From an uncultured bacterium (GTDB taxonomy: Bacteria > Bacillota > Clostridia > Lachnospirales > Lachnospiraceae): 64,000 nt of DNA. Shown here piece after piece: positions 16,997 through 28,044 of this stretch. The notes under the pieces are model-generated. The model did not search any database. It saw only the letters and a program-made list of their open reading frames with translations, and was not told the origin of the DNA. The DNA lies in assembly GCA_947243845.1 (NCBI GenBank), contig CAMXIF010000011.1, positions 1-64,000 of the forward strand. Direction: 5' to 3'. Position 1 is the first letter of the stretch, and the number at the start of each line of letters is the position of its first letter. The position numbers and the translations under genes were made by a program.

Positions 16997-18100
16997 TTGG
17001 AAATAAAACTTTCAGAGAACATCAAAAAATTCCGTAAGGAACGAAAGCTGACACAGGAGCAGCTTGCGGAAGCGATGGGTGTCAGCGTCAGTGCGGTTTA
17101 TAAGTGGGAATCAAATCAGTCTATGCCGGAAATCAGGCTGATTCTGGAAATGGCCGACATGTTTCACACTTCGACTGATGTTCTTCTCGGATATGAATGG
17201 AGAATGGGCGGCGCAGTATCTGCCGTTAATAGAATTGTGACACTGACAAAGGCGAAAGAATATGATGAGGCGGTCACTGAGGCGGAAAAGGCACTGAAAA
17301 ACTATCCCAATAATTTTGATGTCATATATCAAAGCGCTTTGCTGTATCTGGAATTGGGCAAAGAGACAAAACACCGTGAGGCGAACAGCCGCGCCATCTG
17401 TCTTTTGGAGCACTCCTGTGAACTGATTGCGCAGAATCAGGACGATAATGTCAGCGAGGTTTCAATCCGTACACAGATTGCAAAGGTGCATCTGCTTCTG
17501 GGACATACAGAAACCGCGCTGCGGGTTTTGAAAAAATACAACGTCTGCGGTGTCAACAATGCTTTAATCGGCATGGTGCTCGGCGATTATCTCCACGATG
17601 CGGACGGGGCAGAGAAATACCTCGGCCGGGCCTTTGCCGCCTTCGCGGAAGATATCAACAACATCATGGTGGGCTACTGCAATGTGTTTTTCCAGCGCAT
17701 GGACTACGATACCGCCGCAGACTGCCTCCAGTGGCTCCGGGTCGTCCTTCGAGGCATCCAACCGGAAACAGAGCTCACCTGGTTTGACAAGTATGAATGT
17801 ATCCTTTTGGAGACCATCGCCGAATGCTACTGCCTCAAAGACAACCCGGAAAAGGCTCTCCTCTTTCTCAAAGATGCTGTGACAAAGGCCCTCCGATACG
17901 ATGGTGCCGGCCGGGGAGAAGTCACGGATATACGGTTCTTCACCGAACTTGGCTTGAATTGCCAGCTCACCTATGACAAGTACGGAAAAACCGCCATGGA
18001 AAGCTTACGGCAAAGGATTGAAGAGGAAAGCGGCATGGTTCCTGGGCTTGCGCGGCTGTGGCTTGAGATTACAGGAAATTTAGATACGACAATCAACTGA
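16997..18100 (+). CDS. XRE-family HTH protein with a TPR-like C-terminal domain
   Basis: Residues 1-60 are a helix-turn-helix (LSENIKKFRKERKLTQEQLAEAMGVSVSAVYKWESNQSMPEIRLILEMADMFHTSTDVLLGY). The remaining 300 residues are alpha-helical and look like tetratricopeptide repeats (AKEYDEAVTEAEKALKNYPNNFDVIYQSALLYLELGK), ending with a longer helical array. The start codon is TTG at 16997, supported by AGGTGG 7 bp upstream. Such proteins resemble peptide-responsive regulators of the Rap/Rgg/PlcR type, but no peptide gene is visible nearby. The target is unknown. Confidence 0.8.
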   Translation: MEIKLSENIKKFRKERKLTQEQLAEAMGVSVSAVYKWESNQSMPEIRLILEMADMFHTSTDVLLGYEWRMGGAVSAVNRIVTLTKAKEYDEAVTEAEKALKNYPNNFDVIYQSALLYLELGKETKHREANSRAICLLEHSCELIAQNQDDNVSEVSIRTQIAKVHLLLGHTETALRVLKKYNVCGVNNALIGMVLGDYLHDADGAEKYLGRAFAAFAEDINNIMVGYCNVFFQRMDYDTAADCLQWLRVVLRGIQPETELTWFDKYECILLETIAECYCLKDNPEKALLFLKDAVTKALRYDGAGRGEVTDIRFFTELGLNCQLTYDKYGKTAMESLRQRIEEESGMVPGLARLWLEITGNLDTTIN

Positions 18101-18113
18101 TTAAAAAAGAAAT

Positions 18114-18158
18114 AATCCCAGAATACCTTTTTCTATTGCATAAAGTATTCTGGGAATT
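18114..18158. terminator. Bidirectional terminator between the HTH-TPR gene and uvrA
   Basis: A 13-bp inverted repeat (aatcccagaatac / gtattctgggaatt) lies in the 89-bp gap between convergent genes, flanked by A-rich sequence on the left and T-rich loop sequence. It can serve both. Confidence 0.75.
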
Positions 18159-18189
18159 AAACAGGCTACATTCCTTTTGACTGCCTGGT

Positions 18190-21054
18190 TTAGCATTTTT
18201 TAGAGGCCCGTTCCAACATTTTCTTCACATAAATACCCGTATAAGACTTCTTATTCTTCGCCACCTCTTCCGGTGTCCCCTGTGCGATCACTGTCCCGCC
18301 GCCATCGCCGCCTTCCGGGCCCATATCTATGATATAATCGGCTGTTTTGATCACATCCAGGTTATGTTCGATGACCACCACCGTGTTGCCTCCTTCCGCC
18401 AGCTTATGCAGGATGTCCACCAGTTTATGGACATCGGCAAAGTGCAAGCCGGTAGTAGGCTCATCCAGAATATAGATAGTCTTTCCGGTACTGCGCTTAC
18501 TCAGTTCTGTGGCCAGCTTGATACGCTGTGCCTCGCCGCCGGAAAGCGTAGTGGAAGGCTGTCCTAATTTCACATAGGAGAGTCCCACATCATAAAGCGT
18601 CTCAATCTTTCTGCGAATGGAGGGCAGATTTTCGAAGAATGGCACCGCTTCCTCCACCGTCATGTCCAACACATCGAAAATGCTCTTCCCCTTATACTTC
18701 ACTTCCAGGGTTTCCCGGTTGTAGCGTTTGCCGCCGCAGACTTCGCAGGGCACATACACATCCGGCAGAAAATGCATCTCTATTTTTATAATGCCATCAC
18801 CGCCGCAGGCCTCACAACGTCCGCCCTTGACATTGAAACTAAACCGGCCTTTCTTGTACCCCCGCGCCTTCGCATCCTGGGTGGAGGCAAACAGATCTCT
18901 GATCTGATCAAATACCCCCGTGTAAGTGGCCGGATTAGAACGGGGCGTCCTGCCGATGGGAGACTGGTCAATGTTTATCACCTTGTCCAGCTGTTCAATC
19001 CCCTGTATTCCCTTATGTTTGCCCGGAATACACCTGGCCCTGTTTAAGTCTCTCGCCAGATGCTTATAGAGGATTTCATTGACCAGAGAACTCTTGCCGG
19101 AACCAGATACCCCAGTCACACAGGTCATGATACCCGTGGGAATCTTTACATCTATCTTCTTAAGATTATTTTCCTCCGCTCCTTTGACTGTCAGATAACC
19201 GGAAGGTTGCCTGCGCGTTTTCGGCACCGGAATCGACAGCTTACCGCTCAGATATTGTCCCGTGATGGACTCTTCCACCTGCATGATCTCTTCCGCCGTG
19301 CCCTGGGCTACCACTTCACCTCCGTGAGATCCTGCTCCCGGCCCGATATCCACAATATGATCCGCCGCCAGCATTGTGTCCTCGTCATGCTCCACTACCA
19401 GAAGCGTGTTACCCATATCTTTCAGATTTTTGAGAGCAGCAATCAACTTATCATTATCTCTCTGATGCAGGCCGATACTGGGTTCATCCAAGATATAGCA
19501 GACACCCACCAGTCCGGATCCAATCTGTGTTGCCAGGCGGATACGCTGAGACTCTCCGCCGGAAAGACTTCCCGTGGCTCTGGACAGGGAAAGATAATCC
19601 AGTCCCACTTCCATCAGAAATCCTACTCTTGCGCGAATTTCCTTTAAGATACGTTTACCGATCAATTCCTGTGTGGGAGTCAGTTTCATCTCTCCGATAA
19701 ATTCATGCAGCTTGGCAATGGACAGGGAGGTAATCTCAAAAATATTCTTATCACAGATCGTCACTGCCAGGGATTCCTTTTTCAGACGCATCCCCTTACA
19801 TTCTTTACAAGGCGTGATCCGCATGAAACTCTCATACTCCTGCTTGCTCCACTCAGAACCGGTCTCCCGGTACCGCCGTTCTACATTTTTGATCACGCCC
19901 TCAAAAGTGATAGGATACACGCCCTTGCCCCGCTGTCCCTCATAATACACATCCACTTTGCGGTCCGTGCCATTGATAATCACATCCTGTACTTTCTCCG
20001 GAAGTTCTTCAAAAGGCGTTTCCAAACTGAACTTATACTCTCTGGCCAGAGCCTGCAGTACTGCATTGGTAAAACTTCCGCTGTCACCGCTGGACTGCCA
20101 TCCCATCACCGCAATGGCGCCGTCCTTTAAACTGACACTTTTGTCAGGTATTATCAAATCTACGTCAAATTCCATCTTATAGCCAAGACCAAAGCATTCC
20201 GGGCAGGCCCCAAACGGGTTGTTGAAGGAAAAGCTTCTGGGCTCAATCTCGCTGATACTGATACCGCAGTCCGGACAGGCAAAACTCTGACTGAAATTCA
20301 TGGATTCACCATCAATTACATCCACAATCATCAGCCCTTCCGCCAGGGCAAATACATTTTCCACCGAATCCGTCAGACGTCTCTCGATTCCCGCTTTGAC
20401 CACCAGCCGATCCACGATGATTTCTATGTTATGCTTGATGTTCTTCTCCAGCTTGATCTCCTCAGATAGATCATAGAGATTACCATCTACACGTACTCTC
20501 ACATAACCGCTCTTCTTGGCACGTTCGAAGACCTTGGCATGTTCACCCTTTCTGCCTCGCACCACCGGCGCCAGAAGCTGAATCTTCGTGCCCTCAGGAA
20601 GCGCCATCACCTGATCCACAATCTGGTCTACAGTCTGTTTCTTAATCTCCTTACCGCAGTTAGGACAGTGTGGGATACCAATGCGGGCATAGAGCAGCCG
20701 GAAATAATCATAAATCTCCGTCACTGTACCCACCGTGGAACGGGGGTTGCGATTGGTAGATTTCTGGTCAATGGAAATCGCCGGAGATAGTCCGTCAATC
20801 CGCTCCACATTCGGCTTCTCCATCTGGCCGAGGAACTGTCTTGCATAGGAGGAGAGGGATTCCATATATCGTCTCTGTCCTTCTGCATAGATTGTATCAA
20901 AAGCCAGGGAAGATTTACCGGAGCCGGACAATCCCGTCAACACCACAAATTCATTCCTCGGTATATCAATGTCTATCTCTTTCAGGTTATGTTCGCTGGC
21001 GCCACGGATCTTAATATACTCCCGAGGACGCATCTTAATCGTATCTTCCATCAT
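18190..21054 (-). CDS. uvrA: Excinuclease ABC subunit A
   Basis: This 954-residue protein is of normal UvrA length and carries two ABC ATPase modules. The first Walker A is [14 protein letters not shown] (about 36-49) and the second [14 protein letters not shown] (about 640). Signature motifs [18 protein letters not shown] and [14 protein letters not shown] are present, as are zinc fingers (CPNCGKE, CPDCGIS...CPECFG, CEACGGD...CEVCGG). UvrA finds bulky DNA lesions and loads UvrB in nucleotide excision repair. The start at 21054 has GGAG 5 bp before it. It lies 104 bp after uvrB on the same strand and probably shares its SOS-type control. Confidence 0.97.
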   Translation of the reverse strand: MMEDTIKMRPREYIKIRGASEHNLKEIDIDIPRNEFVVLTGLSGSGKSSLAFDTIYAEGQRRYMESLSSYARQFLGQMEKPNVERIDGLSPAISIDQKSTNRNPRSTVGTVTEIYDYFRLLYARIGIPHCPNCGKEIKKQTVDQIVDQVMALPEGTKIQLLAPVVRGRKGEHAKVFERAKKSGYVRVRVDGNLYDLSEEIKLEKNIKHNIEIIVDRLVVKAGIERRLTDSVENVFALAEGLMIVDVIDGESMNFSQSFACPDCGISISEIEPRSFSFNNPFGACPECFGLGYKMEFDVDLIIPDKSVSLKDGAIAVMGWQSSGDSGSFTNAVLQALAREYKFSLETPFEELPEKVQDVIINGTDRKVDVYYEGQRGKGVYPITFEGVIKNVERRYRETGSEWSKQEYESFMRITPCKECKGMRLKKESLAVTICDKNIFEITSLSIAKLHEFIGEMKLTPTQELIGKRILKEIRARVGFLMEVGLDYLSLSRATGSLSGGESQRIRLATQIGSGLVGVCYILDEPSIGLHQRDNDKLIAALKNLKDMGNTLLVVEHDEDTMLAADHIVDIGPGAGSHGGEVVAQGTAEEIMQVEESITGQYLSGKLSIPVPKTRRQPSGYLTVKGAEENNLKKIDVKIPTGIMTCVTGVSGSGKSSLVNEILYKHLARDLNRARCIPGKHKGIQGIEQLDKVINIDQSPIGRTPRSNPATYTGVFDQIRDLFASTQDAKARGYKKGRFSFNVKGGRCEACGGDGIIKIEMHFLPDVYVPCEVCGGKRYNRETLEVKYKGKSIFDVLDMTVEEAVPFFENLPSIRRKIETLYDVGLSYVKLGQPSTTLSGGEAQRIKLATELSKRSTGKTIYILDEPTTGLHFADVHKLVDILHKLAEGGNTVVVIEHNLDVIKTADYIIDMGPEGGDGGGTVIAQGTPEEVAKNKKSYTGIYVKKMLERASKKC

Positions 21055-21158
21055 TTATTCTCCGTTCTGATATATTCTTTTCTTACTTCATGCCATCTCA
21101 CACTAATCCCTTAATCCCGCTCCGCGAAATCTTAAATCTGTACAGAGAACGCCTTCGC

Positions 21159-23153
21159 TCACTCATCTTTATCAAAATCCCTCAGTTTCTTCTTCAAATC
21201 TACCATCCTGTCACGCAGTTCTGCCGCTGCCTCGAAATTGAGATCCGCTGCCGCTTTCTTCATCTGCTTCTCCACATCCTTGATCAGTTTCTCAAGCTCC
21301 TGCCTGCTCATGGATTCCGGATCTTTCTCAAATTTCAATTCTTCCTTGGCAATGGTCTTGGAGATACTGATCAGATCGCGAACCGCTTTCTGTATGGTCT
21401 GCGGCGTGATACCGTGTTCCTCATTGTAGGCCTGCTGTATTTTGCGGCGCCTGTTGGTCTCTGAAATGGCCGTGTGCATGGAGTCCGTCATATCATCTGC
21501 GTACATGATGACATGCCCCTTAGCATTACGCGCCGCGCGCCCGATGGTTTGAATCAGAGATGTGCCGGAACGAAGGAATCCTTCCTTATCAGCATCCAGG
21601 ATTGCCACCAATGATATCTCCGGAATATCCAATCCCTCTCGCAGCAAATTGATACCCACCAGCACATCAAACACATCAAGACGCATGTCCCGGATAATCT
21701 GCGCCCGTTCCAGCGTATCGATATCGGAGTGCAGATATTTCACGCGAATTCCCACATCATTCATATACGCTGTCAAATCCTCCGCCATCCGTTTGGTCAA
21801 AGTGGTCACCAGTACTTTATTATGTTCCGCCACTTCTTTATTGATTTCCGAGATCAAATCATCAATCTGCCCTTCCACCGGCCGTACATCCACTTCCGGA
21901 TCCAAAAGACCCGTAGGCCTTATGATCTGCTCCGTCCGGAACAACTCATGGGCTGCCTCATAATCGGAAGGTGTCGCCGACACAAAGAGCATCTGGTCAA
22001 TATGCTGTTCAAACTCCTCAAAACACAACGGCCTGTTATCCAGAGCAGAGGGCAGACGGAACCCATACTCTACCAATGTATTCTTGCGGGATCTGTCCCC
22101 TGCAAACATGCCCCGAATCTGCGGAACCGTCATATGCGACTCGTCTATGATAATCAGGAAATCATCCTTGAAATAATCCAAAAGTGTGAAAGGCGGCTCG
22201 CCTTCGGCCATCCCGTTTAAGTGTCTGGAATAATTCTCAATCCCCGAACAGAATCCTGTTTCCCGCAGCATCTCGATATCAAAGTTTGTCCTCTCTGAAA
22301 TCCTCTGGGCTTCCAGCAGCTTGTCCTCACTTTTAAAGTATTTGACCCTGCCTTCCAGTTCTTTCTCAATCTCCTTACAGGCCGCAGTAATCTTCTCCTG
22401 CGCCACCACATAGTGGGAAGCCGGGTAAATCATCACGTGCTCCAGCGTAGCATGCACCTGACCGGTAAGCGGGTCTGTCTGTGCAATCCGGTCTATCTCA
22501 TCTCCAAAGAACTCAATACGGATCAGATAGTCGCCGCCCTGCGCCGGATAGACCTCCACCACATCTCCCCGTACCCGGAAACAGCATCTGTCCAAGTCCA
22601 GATCATTGCGATCGTACTGCATCTCAATCAGTCCACGTATCACCTCGTCACGATCCTTACACATACCGGGACGCAGAGACATACTCATACCTGCGTATTC
22701 CTCCGGACTTCCCAGGCCATAGATACAGGACACGCTGGCGATTACCACCACATCCCGCCGTTCTGTCAGGGAAGCCGTAGCGGACAATCTGAGTTTATCA
22801 ATCTCGTCATTGATCGAGGAATCCTTGGCAATATAAGTATCCGTGGAAGGCACATAAGCTTCCGGCTGATAGTAATCATAATAGGACACAAAATATTCTA
22901 CCGCATTTTCCGGGAAAAATTCTTTGAACTCGCCGTACAGCTGTCCGGCAAGGGTCTTGTTATGCGCTATGACCAGAGTAGGCTTGTTAAGCGCCTGTAT
23001 GATGTTGGCCATCGTGAACGTCTTGCCTGAACCCGTAACCCCCAGTAAAGTCTGGAATTGGTTGCCTTTTTTGAAGCCGTCTACGAGGGCTTCGATGGCT
23101 GCAGGCTGGTCGCCGGTGGGTTGGTATTCTGAATGAAGTATGAAATGATCCAT
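21159..23153 (-). CDS. uvrB: Excinuclease ABC subunit B
   Basis: This 664-residue protein shows UvrB's helicase-like motifs: Walker [14 protein letters not shown] (about 39-51), the beta-hairpin region [27 protein letters not shown] as motif II, and GLDIPE / QTIGRAARN as motifs V-VI. The C-terminal 50 residues form the UVR motif that contacts UvrC ([31 protein letters not shown]). It is transcribed ahead of uvrA. AGGAG lies 8 bp before the start. Its upstream region contains a LexA-type box and a TATAAT -10. Confidence 0.97.
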   Translation of the reverse strand: MDHFILHSEYQPTGDQPAAIEALVDGFKKGNQFQTLLGVTGSGKTFTMANIIQALNKPTLVIAHNKTLAGQLYGEFKEFFPENAVEYFVSYYDYYQPEAYVPSTDTYIAKDSSINDEIDKLRLSATASLTERRDVVVIASVSCIYGLGSPEEYAGMSMSLRPGMCKDRDEVIRGLIEMQYDRNDLDLDRCCFRVRGDVVEVYPAQGGDYLIRIEFFGDEIDRIAQTDPLTGQVHATLEHVMIYPASHYVVAQEKITAACKEIEKELEGRVKYFKSEDKLLEAQRISERTNFDIEMLRETGFCSGIENYSRHLNGMAEGEPPFTLLDYFKDDFLIIIDESHMTVPQIRGMFAGDRSRKNTLVEYGFRLPSALDNRPLCFEEFEQHIDQMLFVSATPSDYEAAHELFRTEQIIRPTGLLDPEVDVRPVEGQIDDLISEINKEVAEHNKVLVTTLTKRMAEDLTAYMNDVGIRVKYLHSDIDTLERAQIIRDMRLDVFDVLVGINLLREGLDIPEISLVAILDADKEGFLRSGTSLIQTIGRAARNAKGHVIMYADDMTDSMHTAISETNRRRKIQQAYNEEHGITPQTIQKAVRDLISISKTIAKEELKFEKDPESMSRQELEKLIKDVEKQMKKAAADLNFEAAAELRDRMVDLKKKLRDFDKDE

Positions 23154-23205
23154 AAATATCTCCTGAATATATCTTCAACATTTTTATTATTTCACTTCAA
23201 AGCGT

Positions 23206-23256
23206 ATTATAACAAAGAAGGAAATAAAAGTACATACAAAAATCGAACTTTTGTTC
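23206..23256 (-). promoter_or_regulatory. LexA-type SOS box and promoter of uvrBA
   Basis: The palindrome GAACTTTTGTTC (23245-23256), read as CGAAC-4-GTTC, fits the Gram-positive LexA/DinR consensus CGAACNNNNGTTYG. A TATAAT -10 lies downstream at 23206-23211; its -35 (TGTACT) is weak. The box sits 91 bp upstream of the uvrB start, where such sites control damage-inducible repair genes. Confidence 0.7.
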
Positions 23257-23280
23257 TTTTCTTTTTAATTATTTTTTATA

Positions 23281-23565
23281 GTAATTGGTAGACAGTAAAA
23301 GCGGCATAGCCTTTATGAACAAAATATGGGCGCCTGCTACTTTTTTACACACTCCTCACAATTAGCATGCAGCGTTCAACATGTGTCGGTATGACAAGTC
23401 CCGGATGTTTCATCAATGCAATATACTTAATGCACTGTTTGGTTAATTAAATTTTTCATCTTCCGTTATAAAATTAGCCCAGTGCAGGGGCTGTTATTAC
23501 GCCCCTAAATATGGTATACTACATTTAATATTGTGGGGTATACACAGATAAGAGAGGAGCATTGA
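23281..23565 (+). other. Upstream region of the chemoreceptor gene
   Basis: This is a 285-bp non-coding stretch. It contains a small hairpin (aggggctgttattacgcccct, 23486-23506) and a possible -10, TATACT, about 45 bp before the ATG. I could not place a convincing -35 or a flagellar sigma-28 promoter, although one might be expected for a chemotaxis gene. No known riboswitch was recognised. Confidence 0.4.
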
Positions 23566-25287
23566 ATGAGGGTTAAAAAGCAGAAAACAACAAGCAGTAA
23601 GGGAGCCGGGATCAGACTGAAAATCAACGCCTGTATTCTGGGCACTCTGGTGGTTCTGATTGCACTGATGGCGGTACTGATTTTTCGATCCAACGAATAC
23701 AATTCCCAGTATTCCCGGATTCTTGACAGCATCAGTAAAGTAACATACATAAAAGATAACTCCTCCTATCTGGGCCGCACGGTAGTTACTATGTGTGGTG
23801 TCGGCGGAGATATTGCGTCAAGCGGACATATCGAAACCATAGACACGATGGAGCAATATGTTGCGGAAGTAGGTGAAGGCCTCCCACAGGGGTCTGAATA
23901 TACCGAAATGCAAAATCAATATGATAAGTTCGCTTCCGAGACAGGTAAATTTATTGCTTCCTATCGTGAAATCCTCTCTGCCTGCGGAAATACCTATTCT
24001 TCAGCCGGACTAAATGCCGCGCAGGATATGAGCAGCAATATGAGTTTTGTCAGTTCCAGCGCCGAGACACTTCTGGCATCTGAAATTGCCCGAAGTGAAA
24101 TGATCGTAGACGAAATCCAGAATGATTTCAGACACACCCTCCTGATTATTGTGATTGCTGTTATCATCACTGTGATCATTGTTATGATCGCTGCATTCTC
24201 CTTAACCCAGAGCATAACTGCACCTATCATACAGCTGCAAAAGAAACTCACCGTCATGTCAGAGGGAATTTTGACAGACGAGGATATTACGATAAAAAGC
24301 CAGGACGAAGTGGGGCGCGCTGCTACAGCTTTTAACAAAATGAAAGGAAGCCTTGTTCATCTAATAAGCGAAGTTGCCTCGAATATGGCGTCCCTGAAAG
24401 AATCCACTGCAACCGTAAACACCAGCGTGGATGAAAACGCGCAGGGCGGCACCCGCATCGCGGACGCAGTGGACGGTATGTTGGCCGCATTAGAAAGACA
24501 GCAGGGAGAAGTTGTACGCACGCGTGAACAGATTAAACATATGGAAGATGTGGCTGGACACATGGCGGACTATGCAGAAGCAATTCACGGAAATGCTGGC
24601 AAGACCAGAGACAATGCCAGAGATGGTATGCAGAAGATTACAGCTTATGTGGAACAGATGCAGGAAGTTAACCGTTCCATGCGTGAGATGGAAGTCGTTT
24701 TCTCCTCCTTTGGAGAGAACACAAAGGGTATGACAGAGGCATTGGAATCTATTTCTTCCATTGCATCCCAGACAAATCTGCTGTCCTTAAATGCTTCTAT
24801 TGAGGCCGCGAGGGCAGGCGAAGCAGGCAGAGGATTTGCAGTAGTAGCTACAGAAATCCGGAATCTGGCTGATGATTCCCAGGCCGCAGCGACACACATC
24901 GGTAAGATGATCGAATCAGTGGGTAATCAGGCAGATCACATGACGGCCCGACTCAGGGAAAGCCTTGACCAACTGGAAAAAGGCAATCAGATGACCGGAG
25001 AAGCGAAAGAAAGCTTCGAGATCATTACTGCCGGCACGGACGAAGTCAATAATAATGTGGAAGATATCATAAAAGGTGTGGAGGTCCTGACCGACAGAAT
25101 CTCAGAGGCCATGGACAGCATGGGAACTGTCAAGGATGCCGCCGACAATAATGTAACAGAAATCAATGAAGTCAGCGCAGTGGTTACTGAGCAGTCGGCA
25201 AACTTGGAAGAAGTATCCGAGGCTATGGACAGACTGCTTGCCCTCACAAGTGAAGTGGAGAATCTTGTGGCGGGGTTTAAGATTTAA
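23566..25287 (+). CDS. Methyl-accepting chemotaxis protein
   Basis: This 573-residue transmembrane receptor has a basic N-terminus, a first membrane helix at about 20-42 and a small extracytoplasmic sensor (about 43-185). A second helix at about 186-213 ([21 protein letters not shown]) and a HAMP linker (about 214-268) follow. The cytoplasmic signalling domain has the highly conserved tip [43 protein letters not shown]. It signals through CheA/CheW to the flagellar motor. The ligand of the small sensor domain is unknown. The start follows AGAGAGGAGCATTGA. It fits the motile lifestyle implied by the flagellar genes at the left. Confidence 0.93.
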   Translation: MRVKKQKTTSSKGAGIRLKINACILGTLVVLIALMAVLIFRSNEYNSQYSRILDSISKVTYIKDNSSYLGRTVVTMCGVGGDIASSGHIETIDTMEQYVAEVGEGLPQGSEYTEMQNQYDKFASETGKFIASYREILSACGNTYSSAGLNAAQDMSSNMSFVSSSAETLLASEIARSEMIVDEIQNDFRHTLLIIVIAVIITVIIVMIAAFSLTQSITAPIIQLQKKLTVMSEGILTDEDITIKSQDEVGRAATAFNKMKGSLVHLISEVASNMASLKESTATVNTSVDENAQGGTRIADAVDGMLAALERQQGEVVRTREQIKHMEDVAGHMADYAEAIHGNAGKTRDNARDGMQKITAYVEQMQEVNRSMREMEVVFSSFGENTKGMTEALESISSIASQTNLLSLNASIEAARAGEAGRGFAVVATEIRNLADDSQAAATHIGKMIESVGNQADHMTARLRESLDQLEKGNQMTGEAKESFEIITAGTDEVNNNVEDIIKGVEVLTDRISEAMDSMGTVKDAADNNVTEINEVSAVVTEQSANLEEVSEAMDRLLALTSEVENLVAGFKI

Positions 25288-25318
25288 GTATCGGGGAAAC
25301 CCATCAATAAAAAATTAG

Positions 25319-25357
25319 TGGGGAGAACATGGTCATTGTTAACCATCTTTCTCCCCA
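25319..25357. terminator. Bidirectional terminator after the chemoreceptor gene
   Basis: A tggggagaa / ttctcccca stem with a 21-nt loop lies in the 132-bp gap between two convergent genes, flanked by A-runs on one side and T-rich sequence on the other. Confidence 0.7.
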
Positions 25358-25419
25358 TTATATTTCATAATTTAATTATATATTAAAATATCTTTTCATA
25401 CACATCTCTTGTTCCCATA

Positions 25420-26379
25420 TCAAATAAGCAGCCCCCAGTAATGCCTTGCATTTTCAATGGAAAAGGAATTCCACTGACTGACATACTGAATTAGACCCTG
25501 ATTTTTGCTATTCCCGGAAGCAAGAGCATTTAAAGTATCCTGCATCATTGTAATGGAATCATCCACAGACTTTTCACCGCTGACAAGCATTTTGAAATAT
25601 GTCTGCCAGCTTTCAGCCGCCTTGGTAAAATCAGCGTCTTCCACCTTTACTTTTCCGACCTGTTGGACAATCTTTTCTTCCTCCCTCATTGGCCGCACCA
25701 TCTTAGAAGCCGTTCTGTCATAAATTCCTGCAAGAAGTTCATTGGAGATCTCCTTCGTTGAGCGATATCCCTCTAAAGCTTTTGCATTATGCTCATAATA
25801 CTGATCGATTAGCTTGTCAAATCTTTCTCTCATCTCTGAAGGTACAAATTCTTCAGAAAATTGTCTCAATGCCGCTGTTGACGATTCTAGTTCAAATCTG
25901 GCCGCATGAGAAGATAATTGTTCAAAGCCGGGGTTCTCTTCTTTCATGTTACCACAGACACTGTTCATGCCGTAAGTAATCCCGGCAAGAAGTTGGTCGA
26001 CCTGCAAAGTCTCATCATCGCTCAGACTATCATAAAACCCCATTTCCGATAACTCACCACTGATGATGGAAAACTGTGTCCCAATCTGGTCAAATGCATT
26101 CTCTTTGTTTAAAAAGCTATTTTCTTGGCGTATACGTTCGTTTTCGGCATACATAGCTTCTTTTCTTTCCCGAAGGCCGGTCATAAATTCAGTAGCCTCT
26201 GGCGACATTTTTACACTGACACCTTTCAGCCTTTCCCTTAAAGCTTCCGCAGCAGCATCTGCAGCCTGTCGCTGTTCGGGTGTTGAAACATCAGAAAAAA
26301 CCTGCCGACTCTTTTGCAACATTCGATTATCGTAGGCACCGCCTGCGATTGCCACGTCATAATCAATCCTTGCCCCCAT
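25420..26379 (-). CDS. Unrecognised helical protein
   Basis: This 319-residue protein has no signal peptide or membrane segment, is rich in Ala, Glu and Lys, and looks almost entirely alpha-helical. It contains a coiled-coil-like stretch at about 65-95 (LRERKEAMYAENERIRQENSFLNKENAF). I do not recognise a family. The ribosome site AAGGAGGT is strong (7 bp before ATG), and codon use looks like that of neighbouring genes, so the gene is probably real. The start is a single gene unit between the chemoreceptor and the BlaI-controlled block. A function cannot be inferred from context. Confidence 0.7.
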   Translation of the reverse strand: MGARIDYDVAIAGGAYDNRMLQKSRQVFSDVSTPEQRQAADAAAEALRERLKGVSVKMSPEATEFMTGLRERKEAMYAENERIRQENSFLNKENAFDQIGTQFSIISGELSEMGFYDSLSDDETLQVDQLLAGITYGMNSVCGNMKEENPGFEQLSSHAARFELESSTAALRQFSEEFVPSEMRERFDKLIDQYYEHNAKALEGYRSTKEISNELLAGIYDRTASKMVRPMREEEKIVQQVGKVKVEDADFTKAAESWQTYFKMLVSGEKSVDDSITMMQDTLNALASGNSKNQGLIQYVSQWNSFSIENARHYWGLLI

Positions 26380-26449
26380 GTAAACCTCCTTGTATAAATA
26401 TATTTATTTTCGGCTAGTGCTGACATCATAATAACAACATTTCTATATT

Positions 26450-27787
26450 TTAAATTAAATACTCAAACGCAAAATGATAAAAGAACTGAACATTGGCTTT
26501 AACAGGAGTCCCATTGCTCTCAAAATTAACTGGTACAATATCGTAATAATGTATGGCAACTCCCGGAATTCTATGATTATATGTGCCTTCTCCGGCACCA
26601 ATATCTAACCGTATTTTAAATCTTCCTTGACTATCAGTTTTACCACTTGCAGGAATTTCCAAATTATTATGTTTCACTGTTATTTTAATAGTGACATCTG
26701 CATTGGCTAATGCTCTCCCAGCAGAATCATATGCAACACCTTCAACATAAGAATTTGGAAAAACTCTCCAATAAGGGCCATCTACATAATCTTTTATTGG
26801 TTCAGCAGCATCACCCGCATGAGTAACCACAACACTTGCGGCTTGAACACGTGTATCCCCGCTTAAAGTATATGTGGAATTATAGTCATTTCCAAAAGAA
26901 GAGCAGTAAACTTTAAAGTAAATAGTGGCCTGTGGCAAATCAACATTATATTTTATATTCTGTTTCAAGGTAGCAAGCCGAACCCCATTAGGGCCTAATA
27001 TATCTACTGCATATACATTTTTACTGGAATTATTATTTTTTAAATATATGTTCACTCTTCCAGCTGTTCTAATTTCATATTTTTGAATATCAATATCAAA
27101 TTGATTATCTATTGTTCCAGTAACACTATAATCCACATTGGTAAAAGAATAAGCATCTTGTAACCTGTCGTCAACCTCTTGACTATCATAATAAATAGAT
27201 TCTACAATCGCAAGAGAATATTTATTGGTCACATCATAACCAGAATATCCATTTACCATTACAAAGTAAACTCCAGATTCAACTATACGAGAAAAATGCT
27301 CAATATTATTAGTTGACTCCATTTTATCTATCATAGTGATCGTACCATCTATATCACTGTATTGAAACAAATATAAATCATAGTCAACGTTAGTAGAATT
27401 TACAAAATTCAAATCTAACGTAAGTTTCCCTCCATCTGTTGCAAAGGCATACCATCTTTGCTGGCCGTCTTCTGTGATTGCATCACTAATAATTGAATTG
27501 ACCGGAATAATTTCTGCATTATTAGGATCTGTATTTGGAGCGTCTGTCATAGGCACGACATTAATATCCAAATTTTCACCCACAAAAAATTCATGATTTA
27601 TATTTTCAACATTTTTTGTGGTTTCTGATAATGTCAAATCAAGACTTTCCGAAACTATAATTTCTTCCTCAGGGATAAAATCATTTACTTCTTCCGCTTT
27701 AACAGTTAATGGATTCCAAAACAGACCACATAATAAAATTGGAACCAGTACTTTCTGTTGTATTTTATTTTTTAACTTCATTTTCAT
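26450..27787 (-). CDS. Secreted protein with a pre-peptidase-like and an Ig-like domain, under a BlaI-type operator
   Basis: This protein of 445 residues starts with a signal peptide (about 1-31, ending TVKA). A repeat-rich acidic linker follows. Residues about 95-195 resemble a bacterial pre-peptidase C-terminal domain (EDGQQRWYAFATDGGKLTLDLNFVNSTNVDYDLYLFQY ... VESGVYFVMVNGYSGYD). Residues about 340-415 look like a carboxypeptidase-regulatory/Ig-like beta sandwich (VEGVAYDSAGRALANADVTIKITVKHNN ... GRFKIRLDIGAG). No catalytic motif was found, so it may act in adhesion or as a binding protein. The start may be the ATG at 27787 or 27781 (both after AAGGAG). It has its own promoter with an operator like that of the neighbouring blaI gene. 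Confidence 0.7.
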   Translation of the reverse strand: MKMKLKNKIQQKVLVPILLCGLFWNPLTVKAEEVNDFIPEEEIIVSESLDLTLSETTKNVENINHEFFVGENLDINVVPMTDAPNTDPNNAEIIPVNSIISDAITEDGQQRWYAFATDGGKLTLDLNFVNSTNVDYDLYLFQYSDIDGTITMIDKMESTNNIEHFSRIVESGVYFVMVNGYSGYDVTNKYSLAIVESIYYDSQEVDDRLQDAYSFTNVDYSVTGTIDNQFDIDIQKYEIRTAGRVNIYLKNNNSSKNVYAVDILGPNGVRLATLKQNIKYNVDLPQATIYFKVYCSSFGNDYNSTYTLSGDTRVQAASVVVTHAGDAAEPIKDYVDGPYWRVFPNSYVEGVAYDSAGRALANADVTIKITVKHNNLEIPASGKTDSQGRFKIRLDIGAGEGTYNHRIPGVAIHYYDIVPVNFESNGTPVKANVQFFYHFAFEYLI

Positions 27788-27890
27788 TTGCTCCTTCCAT
27801 TCCTTTTTCCTTTTCTGATAGAATATCCTGCATAACCGCAGAATTTCTTTTGTTGTGTAAGTATTATTTTACATAAAATAATTTTAAAAC

Positions 27891-27952
27891 CGCTAGTACT
27901 ACAAATATGTAGTTCTAGCGGTAATATACTACGTTTTTAAACTATTGTCAAG
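27891..27952 (-). promoter_or_regulatory. Promoter and BlaI-type operator of the secreted-protein gene
   Basis: On the minus strand TTGACA (27947-27952), a 17-bp spacer and TATATT (27924-27929) form a near-consensus promoter. Just downstream a 32-bp imperfect inverted repeat spans 27891-27922, centred on actacaaatatgtagt. This keeps the TACA-N4-TGTA core used by BlaI/MecI repressors and matches the operator at 29773-29788. A repressor there would block the start of transcription. Confidence 0.7.
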
Positions 27953-28044
27953 TTAAAATATCATCTCTACATTTTACATCTTCACTGCAGACGACCATAT
28001 CCATAAAATACTACGTTTTGACGATAGATAAATTAGCCTTATTA

